Positions 56,605 to 64,000 of a stretch of 64,000 nucleotides of DNA are shown piece after piece. The position numbers were made by a program, and so were the translations under genes. Positions within the stretch are counted from its first letter, which is position 1, and each line of letters opens with the position of its first letter. The notes below the pieces were generated by a model. The model did not search any database, was not told where the DNA came from, and saw nothing but the letters and a program-made list of their open reading frames with translations. The DNA comes from Umboniibacter marinipuniceus (GTDB taxonomy: Bacteria; Pseudomonadota; Gammaproteobacteria; Pseudomonadales; DSM-25080): assembly GCF_003688415.1 (NCBI RefSeq), contig NZ_REFJ01000005.1:271495-335494 (forward strand). The letters run 5' to 3'.

Positions 56605-57825
56605 ATGAAGAAACTCGTTTTTGGCGCCTTAGTGGGTGTCAGTTTATTCGCAGCTGGTTGGCTTGCCCAACCGTTACTAAGCAGTCATTCTACGGCTAAT
56701 CATAGCGGGCTGACAGCCGTGCCCTCCGAGCCTTCGGTGGCGGAAAAAGAACCGCTGTACTGGGTGGCACCAATGGATAGTAACTACCGGCGAGACGGGC
56801 CCGGCAAGAGCCCAATGGGTATGGACCTAGTTCCAGTTTATGAGGAGTCTGTTGAGGGTTTGGTACAAATTGACCCCGGTTTTCAAGCGAACTTTGGCAT
56901 TACAACGGTGACAGCCCAGTCAGGACGGCTGGCACTGGCAGTAGAAACCGTGGGGTTCGTGGATTATGCCGAGGACGATGTAAGTCATGTGCATTCGCGG
57001 GTTGAAGGGTGGATTGAGAAGGTTTATGTGTACGCCGTGGGTGATGAGGTTCGCAAAGGCGAGCCGCTGTTTGAACTCTACTCACCGGAAGTTGTTTCGG
57101 CGCAGAATGAACTGATTGCCAACGTGCAGCGCAACAACACCGCGTTAATCGCGGCCACTGAACGCCGTTTACAGCTCATGGGCCTAGATAGTGAAACCAT
57201 TGCGAATATAAAGCGCGGCGGTGAGGTGGTGGATTCTATTGCCTTCTTGGCACCGTCCGATGGCGTAGTCACTTCGTTGATGGCTCGTGAAGGGATGTAC
57301 GTTGAGCCGTCGTTAGAGTTGCTCTCGATAGCTGACTTGAACGAGGTTTGGGTGCGGGCAGAGCTCTTTGAGCAGCAGCAAGCCTGGGTTGAGCAGGGGC
57401 AAGCAGTAACCGTGACGGTTGCGGGACTGCCTCGTAGGCAATGGGAGGGCGAAGTTGATTATATTTACCCGGTGGTCAGTAACGCACTGAGAACGGCGCA
57501 ACTTCGCGTGGTACTTACAAATCATGACGGAGCGCTAAAGCCGAATATGTTCACCCAGCTACGTATTGAAGCCGGTGTTACCAAGTCTGGCATTGTGGTG
57601 CCTGAGCAGGCGCTCATAAAGGGTGAGCGTAGTGATCGTGTGGTCATTAGGGTAGGCGAAGCGGGCTTCAGAAGTGTGCGAGTCCGCGCTGGGCTGTCTG
57701 CCAATGGTGAAGTGATTATCCTGCGAGGATTGTCCGAGGGTGACCAAGTGGTAACGTCAGGGCAGTTCTTGATTGACTCAGAATCAAACATCTCCGCGGC
57801 TTCAAACCGCCTTAACGGGCAATAG
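56605..57825 (+). CDS. cusB: CusB-type heavy-metal RND efflux adaptor
   Basis: Periplasmic membrane-fusion protein linking an RND pump to an outer-membrane channel. 406 residues from the ATG at 56605; an upstream TTG would spoil the signal sequence. N-terminal anchor about 2-21; then the metal-binding segment YWVAPMDSNYRRDGPGK and SPMGMDLVPVYEE, with methionines in place of the cysteines found in other adaptors; then the lipoyl/hairpin domain with VEGWIEKVYVYAVGDEVRKG and beta-barrel region. The methionines suit Cu(I) or Ag(I). cusA starts eight bases after the stop. Confidence 0.9.
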   Translation: MKKLVFGALVGVSLFAAGWLAQPLLSSHSTANHSGLTAVPSEPSVAEKEPLYWVAPMDSNYRRDGPGKSPMGMDLVPVYEESVEGLVQIDPGFQANFGITTVTAQSGRLALAVETVGFVDYAEDDVSHVHSRVEGWIEKVYVYAVGDEVRKGEPLFELYSPEVVSAQNELIANVQRNNTALIAATERRLQLMGLDSETIANIKRGGEVVDSIAFLAPSDGVVTSLMAREGMYVEPSLELLSIADLNEVWVRAELFEQQQAWVEQGQAVTVTVAGLPRRQWEGEVDYIYPVVSNALRTAQLRVVLTNHDGALKPNMFTQLRIEAGVTKSGIVVPEQALIKGERSDRVVIRVGEAGFRSVRVRAGLSANGEVIILRGLSEGDQVVTSGQFLIDSESNISAASNRLNGQ

Positions 57826-57833
57826 GTGGAACG

Positions 57834-60800
57834 ATGATTAAATGGATCATTAATCTTGCTATTGCCAACCGTGGATTTACCTTGCTGCTGGCGCTGTTGT
57901 TATTAGTTGCTGGGCTGGTTGGCGCGAAGCGTTTGGCTGTGGACGCTATACCCGACTTATCGGAGGTTCAAGTCATTGTTAAAACCAGTTACCCCGGTCA
58001 GTCGCCAGAGGTTGTGGAAGCTCAAGTTAGCTATCCGCTGACCACCGCTTTACTGGCGGTGCCGAAGGCGAAGGACGTACGGGGGTTTAGCTTTTTCGGT
58101 GACAGCTTTATCTATGTGATTTTTGAGGATGGTACAGATCCCTACTGGGCCCGATCACGAGTACTTGAGCGCCTTGCGCAGGTGGGAAGTGAGCTGCCCC
58201 CAGGTATCAATCCTTCACTCGGCCCCGACGCGAGCGGGGTGGGTTGGGTGTATCAGTATGCGCTGGTAGATGAAAGTGAACAGAGCACGCTAGCCGAGTT
58301 AACGAGTCTTCACGACAACTTCATTCGCTATCGTCTACAAAGCGTGGACGGAGTGGCAGAAATCGCTACCGTTGGCGGAATGGTTCAACAGTATCAGGTC
58401 ATTGTGGACCCTAACCAACTTCGCGCCTACAACTTGAGCTTGCAAGATGTAGAACAAGCAATCAAAGGTGGCAATCAGGAAATAGGCGCTTCGGTGATTG
58501 AGATGGCTGAAGCCGAGTATATGGTTAAGCTGTCTGGCTATATTCAGTCTCTTGATGATTTGAAGGCAATCCCATTGGGACAAATCCACAATGGGGCGAG
58601 TCTGCAATTGGGTGATATCGCGCAGTTGCGACTGGGCCCTGAGATGCGCCGCGGCGTTGCCGAATTGAATGGAGCTGGCGAAGTGGTAGGCGGTATTGTG
58701 GTAATGCGAAGCGGTGAAAATGCGCTGGAAACCATTGACGCCGTCAAGGCAGAAATCGCTAAGCTTGCACCTAGTCTACCCCCAGGCGTGGCGATTAAGG
58801 CGGTTTATGATCGCGCTCAGCTCATTGAGCGAGCACAGGAAAATTTAGTTGATCGTCTAGGCGAAGAGCTATTGGTGGTAGCGCTTATCTGTGGCCTTTT
58901 TCTTTGGCATTTCCGCTCCACCTTAGTCATTGTGATAAGCCTGCCGCTAGGTATTGTGGCGGCCGTAGGTATTATGAGCGCGCAGGGTATCAACGCCAAT
59001 ATCATGAGTCTGAGTGGTATAGCAATTGCAATTGGCGCGATGGTTGATGGTGCCATTGTGATGGTGGAGAACCTCCATAGGCATCTTAGTGATAAACGCG
59101 GTCGATCTCACTGGGCGTGCGTTAGCGATGCCGCAGTGGAAGTTGGGCCGCCACTGTTCTTCTCTCTGCTTATTATCACCGTTAGCTTCCTGCCGGTGTT
59201 CGCGCTAGAAGGCGCATCGGGCAAGCTGTTTGCGCCGCTGGCGTATACCAAAACCTATGCCATGGCGGTTGCAGCTGGTTTAGCGATCACCGTGGTCCCA
59301 GTGTTGATGGGATATTTGCTTCGCGGTGACGTTCAAGCGCCAACGTATGGTGGTCTGGGGCACAAAGTCAGCAGCGCATATAGATGGTTACTTACCAGGA
59401 TGCTGCGGACCCCGGTGCTCTGGATTCTGGTGTTTGGTGTGCTGGCGGCCAGCGCTTGGTATCCGGCGAAGCAATTAGGCCAAGAGTTTATGCCGCCACT
59501 GAACGAAGGCGATATTCTCTATATGCCCACGGTTGATGCCGGTATCTCTATTGGTAAAGCTCGCCAATTACTGCAGCAGACCGATAGGCTGATTGCGCAA
59601 ATACCAGAGGTAGCAAGCGTGTTTGGTAAAGTAGGAAGAGCGAGCACCGCAACCGATCCCGCCCCGTTGACCATGATTGAAACGGTGATTCAATTGAAAC
59701 CGCGAAACGAATGGCGCGAAGGGTTGAGTTATGATGATTTGCTTGCCGAACTTGATCAGCAAGTAGCCCTTCCAGGGCTCAGTAATGCTTGGGTAATGCC
59801 TATTAAAACGCGTATCGACATGCTGTCGACGGGTATTAAGACGCCTGTGGGATTGAAAGTATCTGGGCCGAACTTGGCTGAGATTGAGACACTTTCGCAG
59901 CAAATCGAAGCACTGCTGAGCGAAGATGAGCAGACCGAGTCCGTTTACGCAGAGCGTCCGGTAGGTGGGCGCTATATTGACATTGATATTGATAGAAATA
60001 AGGCGGCCCGCTATGGCCTTAATATCCAAGATATTCAGAACGTGGTCCGCTACGCGGTGGGCGGTATGAATGTGAGCTACAGCGTTGAAGGTGTGGCGAG
60101 GTATCCAATCAATCTACGTTACCCTCAGCACTATCGCTCGTCGGATGATCGCCTGGCGGAGTTACCTATTGTGACCCAATCTGGTGCAAGGGTGGCGCTT
60201 GGTGATGTGGCGCGCGTAAGCATCAAGGCGGGCCCTGGGGCCATTAAGACCGAGAACGGGCTACCTACTGCCTACATATATATTACCCCAGTAGGCGATG
60301 ATATTGCTGGCTACGTGGCCAGTACGGAGGCCTTGCTAAGTTCGGAATTGAAGGTCACTGCGGGCTACAGTTGGCAGTGGGCTGGACAGTTTGAATACCT
60401 CGCGGAAGCGAAACAAACACTCCAACTAATTATCCCACTTACGCTGACAATCATTGTGGTACTGCTGTACTTGGCGTTTCGATCGACGATTGATGTGATG
60501 CTGATTGCAGTCTGTTTGCCGGTTGGTGTAAGCGGTGGGGTTTGGGCTCTGTGGCTATTAAACTACAATCTATCTATTGCGGTTGCCGTGGGCTTTGTTG
60601 CACTGGCTGGCTTGGTGGTTGAGCTGGGCGTGTTAATGCTTAGTTATCTTAAGCTGTCCGAAGCTGCGGGGCACGAGTCTGTGCAAGCTTTCGATACTAG
60701 CGAAACTCTGCAGGTGGGCTTGATTGTGGAAGGCGCAGCGCGCCGTCTTCGGCCGATTTGCATGACGGCGGCAACGGTTATCTTTAGCTTACTCGCCATT

Positions 60801-60962
60801 ATGCAAAGTACCGGTTCTGGGAGTGAGACCATGCAGCGGATTGCGGCCCCTATGGTTGGCGGCATGATTAGCGCGATGCTCGTGACACTTATTGTGATTC
60901 CATTGGCGTATGCGGTGACACGGCGCGGGCGTACTTCAGCGCGAGCCTCCGAGATACAGTAG
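57834..60962 (+). CDS. cusA: CusA-type heavy-metal RND efflux pump
   Basis: 1042 residues, 12 TM, proton-driven export of monovalent copper/silver type metals. Begins MIKWIINLAIANRGFTLLL; HME-RND signatures are AVDAIPDLSEVQVIVKT and SYPGQSPEVVE. The proton-relay acidic residues are in GIAIAIGAMVDGAIVMVENL. RIDMLSTGIKTPVGLKVSG contains the methionine known as a copper ligand in E. coli CusA. No cusC or cusF gene is present, so it must use an outer-membrane channel encoded elsewhere. Confidence 0.94.
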   Translation: MIKWIINLAIANRGFTLLLALLLLVAGLVGAKRLAVDAIPDLSEVQVIVKTSYPGQSPEVVEAQVSYPLTTALLAVPKAKDVRGFSFFGDSFIYVIFEDGTDPYWARSRVLERLAQVGSELPPGINPSLGPDASGVGWVYQYALVDESEQSTLAELTSLHDNFIRYRLQSVDGVAEIATVGGMVQQYQVIVDPNQLRAYNLSLQDVEQAIKGGNQEIGASVIEMAEAEYMVKLSGYIQSLDDLKAIPLGQIHNGASLQLGDIAQLRLGPEMRRGVAELNGAGEVVGGIVVMRSGENALETIDAVKAEIAKLAPSLPPGVAIKAVYDRAQLIERAQENLVDRLGEELLVVALICGLFLWHFRSTLVIVISLPLGIVAAVGIMSAQGINANIMSLSGIAIAIGAMVDGAIVMVENLHRHLSDKRGRSHWACVSDAAVEVGPPLFFSLLIITVSFLPVFALEGASGKLFAPLAYTKTYAMAVAAGLAITVVPVLMGYLLRGDVQAPTYGGLGHKVSSAYRWLLTRMLRTPVLWILVFGVLAASAWYPAKQLGQEFMPPLNEGDILYMPTVDAGISIGKARQLLQQTDRLIAQIPEVASVFGKVGRASTATDPAPLTMIETVIQLKPRNEWREGLSYDDLLAELDQQVALPGLSNAWVMPIKTRIDMLSTGIKTPVGLKVSGPNLAEIETLSQQIEALLSEDEQTESVYAERPVGGRYIDIDIDRNKAARYGLNIQDIQNVVRYAVGGMNVSYSVEGVARYPINLRYPQHYRSSDDRLAELPIVTQSGARVALGDVARVSIKAGPGAIKTENGLPTAYIYITPVGDDIAGYVASTEALLSSELKVTAGYSWQWAGQFEYLAEAKQTLQLIIPLTLTIIVVLLYLAFRSTIDVMLIAVCLPVGVSGGVWALWLLNYNLSIAVAVGFVALAGLVVELGVLMLSYLKLSEAAGHESVQAFDTSETLQVGLIVEGAARRLRPICMTAATVIFSLLAIMQSTGSGSETMQRIAAPMVGGMISAMLVTLIVIPLAYAVTRRGRTSARASEIQ

Positions 60963-60980
60963 CAGCGATAGGGATTCTAA

Positions 60981-61152
60981 CGACGGGCTAGTTCGTTAGT
61001 TTAGGGGCTCATGTCGATATTATCGGCGGGCTAGTTCGTTAATCTAGCGGGCTCTTAACGATATTAACGGCGGCTAGTTCGTTAATTTAGGGGCTCATAT
61101 CGATGTTAAAACCGAGCTAGTTCGTTAATCTAGCGGGCTCTTAACGATATTA
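60981..61152. repeat. 43-bp tandem repeat array overlapping the 3' end of intI
   Basis: GCTAGTTCGTTA recurs at 60987, 61030, 61073 and 61116 (43-base period). Units alternate between type A (with AGGGGCTCAT) and type B (with CTAGCGGGCTCTTAACG). The two B units share 37 identical bases (61030-61066 and 61116-61152). The second B unit encodes the last residues and stop of the integrase on the minus strand. Confidence 0.94.
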
Positions 61153-62210
61153 GTAATCCCGCCTGCAGTATGCAGATAAATCTGGGTTGTACGGATATCC
61201 TTATGACCCAGCAGTTTTTGGACTGTGGAGATATCAACGCCTCGTTGGATGAGTCGGGTTGCAAAACTGTGGCGAAAGGTATGCGAAGACGAGCGCTTGC
61301 CAATGCACGCAAGGCGAATTGCCTTGCGTACCGACTTCTGAATACTCGTTTCATGAATGTGATGACGCACCCATTCACCACTTACCGGTTCGCGAGCTAG
61401 GCGAGTTGCTGGGAAAACGAATTGCCAATGAAGTGACCGTTGCTCCGTGGGGTACTTTCGAGCCAAGGCATTGGGCATAGATACCTTACCAAACCCCTGC
61501 GCGATATCATGATCGTGGAGCGCTTGTATCTTAGCTAGGTGCTCCTGAAGCGCCGGAATAACCGATTGGGGTAGTAGGGTGATTCGATCAACCTCACCTT
61601 TGCCTGCTCGAATCACAATTTGACCGGCTTGAATGTCCACGTCCTTTATACGTAATCGGTAGACTTCACTCAGACGAAGGCCCGAGCCATACATCAATTT
61701 GCCCATTACTTGGTAGGGACCCTGAAGGTAGCTAATTACCCGCAGCGCTTCTTCGTGAGTAAATACCTCGGGCACTCTTGCTTCGCGCTTAACTCGAATA
61801 GCTTGGACATTATCAAAGGGAAGTAGCAGGACCTCTAAATAGAGGAACCTAAGCGCGTTAAAGGCAATGTTCTGAGTGGCCTTAGAGACAAGGCGATGCT
61901 CAGCAAGATGCGATAGAAAGGCTTCGACATCTCGCTCATTTAGTGCGCGAGGATGCTTGAAGTTGAAATACTTAAGATACTGCCGAATCCAATGCCAATA
62001 GGTTTTTACTGTTCGGTGAGAAAAGCCGCGCTGACGACAGCGATTGCGGTACAGTGTTTGCAGGCGTGGCTCAGCGCCCGAATAAGATGGAGGCTCATTC
62101 TCAATGCGGCGCTCATCTGGGTTAAGGTAACCGGTGATAAGCTCCGAACGAGCAAAGCTTGGCTGCCCACCGCCCCCAACATCACCCCAAACCCCTATAA
62201 CTCTGCTCAT
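61125..62210 (-). CDS. intI: Integron integrase (tyrosine recombinase IntI)
   Basis: 361 residues. Tyrosine-recombinase catalytic set: R179 in YGSGLRLSEVYRLR, H310 and R313 in SHTFRHSFAT, H336 in LLGHKDIRTT and Y345 in QIYLHT. The IntI-specific insertion is present at about 239-268: GFGKVSMPNALARKYP and then LHWQFVFPATR. This separates integron integrases from phage and Xer types, and the tail SPLD is also IntI-like. The N-terminus is about 20-25 residues longer than usual, but no later ATG, GTG or TTG could replace M1 before the core. The 3' end lies in a 43-bp tandem array. It catalyses cassette insertion at attI and excision at attC. Confidence 0.93.
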   Translation of the reverse strand: MSRVIGVWGDVGGGGQPSFARSELITGYLNPDERRIENEPPSYSGAEPRLQTLYRNRCRQRGFSHRTVKTYWHWIRQYLKYFNFKHPRALNERDVEAFLSHLAEHRLVSKATQNIAFNALRFLYLEVLLLPFDNVQAIRVKREARVPEVFTHEEALRVISYLQGPYQVMGKLMYGSGLRLSEVYRLRIKDVDIQAGQIVIRAGKGEVDRITLLPQSVIPALQEHLAKIQALHDHDIAQGFGKVSMPNALARKYPTEQRSLHWQFVFPATRLAREPVSGEWVRHHIHETSIQKSVRKAIRLACIGKRSSSHTFRHSFATRLIQRGVDISTVQKLLGHKDIRTTQIYLHTAGGITNIVKSPLD

Positions 62211-62576
62211 TCTTCATAACCCCCAAACCAAGAATCAGGCGAGATTCCGCCTTTTCATCTAGCTAGTGCCAAATTTCACCTTCCGCTGAACCGAAGCGGA
62301 ACCCCAAAACAACGCCACTAGACTTTGATTTTGTGGGGCTCAAGATAGCACTTCATTTCATGATATAAAGCTACCTAAAAGCCTAGTTCTCAAATAACGG
62401 GGCTATAAAGACAAGGGCTACACCTAATTCAATAACCAAGCATCCAGTTTGAAAATTATCCTTTTGATTTTGTGGGGTTTTCTGTAGTCTAATGGACTAA
62501 ACAACAAGCTGGTGGCGTTACTATAAAGCGCAACGAGCTATCGAAACGGGATCTGGTATTCCGTAGACTAAATTAG
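62211..62576. other. intI-cassette intergenic region with attI
   Basis: No gene. The cassette junction is at G62576|T62577 in AAATTAGTTATTAC, which resembles the end of known attI sites and shares GTTAT with the attC crossovers here. A 15-base direct repeat TTTGATTTTGTGGGG occurs at 62324-62338 and 62463-62477. TAGTC-TAATG-GACTA (62485-62499) is a small inverted repeat. The cassette promoter and the intI promoter should lie here or in intI; I see no convincing boxes and no LexA site. Confidence 0.65.
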
Positions 62577-62601
62577 TTATTACTATTGAGGATTGATTAT
62601 A

Positions 62602-62862
62602 GTGAACTCTCTTAAACTAGGATTGGCGATAATTTTGATATTCCTTCTGTCCGGTTGCGATAGCAAGGAGAACAAGACGATTGAATTTGAAGATGCAACA
62701 GTCTTGTTTCAGCACGAAAGTAAATTGTTTTGGATAAGCGGAAATATCTCCGTTGAATTTATGGACGAGTACATTCGAGTAGAGAATTCAACAACTGACA
62801 CGGTTCACTATATTCCTCATGAGCGGATAACCTATATCGGCGAAGCAATTGAAATAAGGTAA
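62602..62862 (+). CDS. Small lipoprotein, cassette 1
   Basis: 86 residues from GTG at 62602; a TTG at 62593 is in frame but GAGGA at 62588-62592 is spaced for the GTG. Signal peptide with lipobox LLSGC, so an exported lipid-anchored protein of about 65 mature residues. No domain recognised; the mature part is acidic with VLFQHESKLFWISGN. The stop codon lies at the left edge of attC1. Sole gene of the first cassette. Confidence 0.75.
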   Translation: MNSLKLGLAIILIFLLSGCDSKENKTIEFEDATVLFQHESKLFWISGNISVEFMDEYIRVENSTTDTVHYIPHERITYIGEAIEIR

Positions 62863-62930
62863 TAACAAACGCAGGCAGCGGACAAATTTTCTGCTGCGCG
62901 TCAAATTAGCTCGCTGCTGCGAGCGTTATG
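62862..62930 (+). other. attC recombination site 1
   Basis: ATAACAAACGC at the left and GCGAGCGTTATG at the right (crossover G62925|T62926). AACGC pairs with GCGTT and GCAGCG with CGCTGC, giving the folded single-strand form that integrases use. Confidence 0.85.
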
Positions 62931-62962
62931 AGTCCTTTTGTAGATAAACGGAGCAAAACCTT

Positions 62963-63400
62963 ATGAAACTGACCCTCCTAGTATTGGTTGTGCTCCTAGT
63001 TGGCTGCACGAGTGCTGGGATTATTGATGCCAATGGTCCAAATAATTACACATTTCGAACTATCAATGCTTTAAATGCCGGTGATCGAATAAAGTTCGAC
63101 GTTCTTAAAATTGCACCTACAGAAAACCTTCATTTTTATCTGTGTCGTTTAGAGTGTCGTCAGGCTCGGGAAATAGCTCATTACAAAGGGTCGGACTTTG
63201 GGGAAATAAACGAAGTTGAATTCACAGCTCCCAAAACCGGTAGCTACTATTTTTGGCTCCGCGATTCAGAAAAAGAGGGAGAGGAATCAGCCATACCTGT
63301 TGTAGGAGAGTCTTTTGACCCTAACAGAATGATAGAAGAGATTGACTTCAAATCGGGTAGTATTTTAATAGTTCACCCTAATGTTACTAGTCAGTTATAG
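62963..63400 (+). CDS. Lipoprotein, cassette 2
   Basis: 145 residues. Signal peptide with lipobox LLVGC. The mature part reads as a compact beta domain (INALNAGDRIKFDVLKI, LHFYLCRLECRQ, APKTGSYYFWLRDSE), somewhat like the pre-peptidase/beta-sandwich binding type, but I cannot assign a family. Two close cysteines (LCRLECR) may bond. Starts at ATG 62963 with GGAG about 10 bases upstream. Sole gene of cassette 2. Confidence 0.78.
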   Translation: MKLTLLVLVVLLVGCTSAGIIDANGPNNYTFRTINALNAGDRIKFDVLKIAPTENLHFYLCRLECRQAREIAHYKGSDFGEINEVEFTAPKTGSYYFWLRDSEKEGEESAIPVVGESFDPNRMIEEIDFKSGSILIVHPNVTSQL

Positions 63401-63435
63401 ATGAATACGAAATCGCAACAATTATTAATGGACAC

Positions 63436-63506
63436 ATAACAAACAAAGTCAGCGTCGCCCTTCGGGCTGGACGCGCTAACGCGCGCCGCTGCTTTGGGCG
63501 TTATAG
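63436..63506 (+). other. attC recombination site 2
   Basis: ATAACAAACAAAG to CTTTGGGCGTTATAG. CAAAG-T-CAGCG pairs with CGCTG-CTTTG, leaving one unpaired T, the extrahelical base typical of attC. The crossover is at G63500|T63501. Confidence 0.9.
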
Positions 63507-63525
63507 ATATCAAATGGAGTTGAGA

Positions 63526-63876
63526 ATGTTGTATCCGAAGTCAATTGCTACCCTAGGACTCCTGATCATACTTGCAGGATGTTCTGGTATGTCTCAACCT
63601 AGCAGTCAACCTGACAGAGAGCCGATATCAGTAGAAGAAGCTTTGTCTCTGATAGAAGAGCGTTGCGCCATTGATCCCAGTGATGTACTAAAAGTGACGA
63701 TTCGTGGGGGCCGCGATGATGATTCGCTTTTTAAACGTTTTAGATGTGACCGATTTGAATCTGAAATTCAGACAGTTGAGTCGTTGATACAATCATTCGA
63801 TGGAATTCAAAGGGTGCGGTTAGAAAATCATCGCAATGTTCTGTTGGACGTATCTATAACAATGCCGTCAACCTAG
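63526..63876 (+). CDS. Lipoprotein, cassette 3
   Basis: 116 residues from the ATG at 63526; GGAG at 63516-63519 is six bases upstream, which favours it over the ATG at 63514. Signal peptide with lipobox ILAGC. The mature part is acidic with EEALSLIEERCAIDP and ends with VRLENHRNVLLDVSITMPST; no family recognised. The stop codon lies inside attC3. Sole gene of cassette 3. Confidence 0.77.
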   Translation: MLYPKSIATLGLLIILAGCSGMSQPSSQPDREPISVEEALSLIEERCAIDPSDVLKVTIRGGRDDDSLFKRFRCDRFESEIQTVESLIQSFDGIQRVRLENHRNVLLDVSITMPST

Positions 63877-63915
63877 ACGGCCAAGAATTGGCCGCAGGTT
63901 ACGGCGGCGTTATAT
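63856..63915 (+). other. attC recombination site 3
   Basis: ATAACAATGCCGT at the left and ACGGCGGCGTTAT at the right. AAC-AAT-GCCGT pairs with ACGGC-GGC-GTT; inside, AACCT pairs with AGGTT and GGCC with GGCC. The crossover is at G63909|T63910. About 60 bases, the classic 59-base-element size. Confidence 0.85.
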
Positions 63916-64000
63916 TCGGCCCATTATCGAGCCGAAATCACCGGGTTCGACAGGTTCGTCGAGCGACGGTGCCTTGAAAGTATAGTTATCGAGTGGCGAG
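63910..64000 (+). other. Start of cassette 4 (cut by window end)
   Basis: 91 bases after the third attC crossover. TTCGGC and GCCGAA arms form a small hairpin near the left. No start codon with a good ribosome site is visible before the window ends. Confidence 0.5.

Larger units (their letters stand above)
61125..64000. mobile_element. Chromosomal integron: integrase plus cassette array (continues past the window)
   Basis: An IntI-family integrase reads left; from about 62576 an array of cassettes reads right. Three complete cassettes are visible: 62577-62925, 62926-63500 and 63501-63909. Each ends in an attC-type site whose left end contains ATAAC and right end G|TTAT, and a fourth cassette starts at 63910. 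The attI junction and every attC crossover share GTTAT. This is the standard integron layout, and the attC sites resemble those of Vibrio superintegrons (TAACAAAC starts, GGGCGTTAT ends). Confidence 0.9.

Noticed and set aside
61125..62210. Phage or genomic-island integrase
   Set aside because: The IntI-specific insertion, the divergent layout and three attC sites fit an integron; no tRNA target or phage genes are seen.

Overview
The window is chromosomal DNA from a gammaproteobacterium, most likely a marine member of the Pseudomonadales/Cellvibrionales side of the class. This rests on gene order: sucAB-lpdA-sucCD, prmB-aroC-MFS, LysR/leuCDB-asd-fimV-truA-trpF-trpB-trpA-accD-folC-SPOR-cvpA-purF-metZ, and moxR-DUF58-transglutaminase all follow the arrangement known from Pseudomonas and relatives. 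A chromosomal integron at the right edge fits a marine lifestyle. I cannot name a genus from the sequence alone.

Layout. 1-5.6 kb: 2-oxoglutarate dehydrogenase and succinyl-CoA synthetase (sucA partial, sucB, lpdA, sucC, sucD). 5.8-16.6 kb: ten tightly packed genes, all on the + strand, forming an envelope-spanning phospho-signalling system. It has a Ser/Thr kinase with a PEGA/FGE-like ectodomain, two PP2C phosphatases, four FHA proteins, a MotA/ExbB-like channel, a vWA protein with a MotB/ExbD-like anchor, and a thermolysin-family protease whose propeptide is a separate gene. 16.7-29.2 kb: housekeeping and small-metabolism genes (Mpo1-like, two PaaI thioesterases, a lipid kinase, htpG with a near-perfect heat-shock promoter, gpsA-DUF4389-sixA, a hydrolase, folE, prmB-aroC-MFS, an unknown secreted protein). 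29.4-48.6 kb: leucine, aspartate-semialdehyde, tryptophan, fatty-acid, folate, purine and methionine biosynthesis, interrupted by a very large FimV-like polar protein with coding minisatellites. 48.6-52.3 kb: MoxR ATPase, DUF58 and transglutaminase. 52.5-61 kb: a YheT-like hydrolase, succinate-semialdehyde dehydrogenase and a CusBA-type metal efflux pair. 61-64 kb: an integron integrase (minus strand) and, reading away from it, three complete gene cassettes with attC sites plus the start of a fourth. All three cassettes encode small lipoproteins.

The most unusual part is the 5.8-16.6 kb operon. Predicted topologies agree: every FHA, kinase and phosphatase domain would be cytoplasmic, and every protease, vWA, PEGA and FGE-like domain periplasmic. 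One FHA protein carries three acidic AT-x-[PV]-[YF] motifs that look like phospho-threonine docking sites. The simplest reading is a system that senses or remodels something in the envelope, uses an ion-driven TM pair, and is controlled by reversible threonine phosphorylation. I do not recognise it as a named system.

A second window-wide pattern is tandem repeat arrays of 10, 32 and 43 bp. Each lies between tail-to-tail genes and includes the 3' end of one of them.
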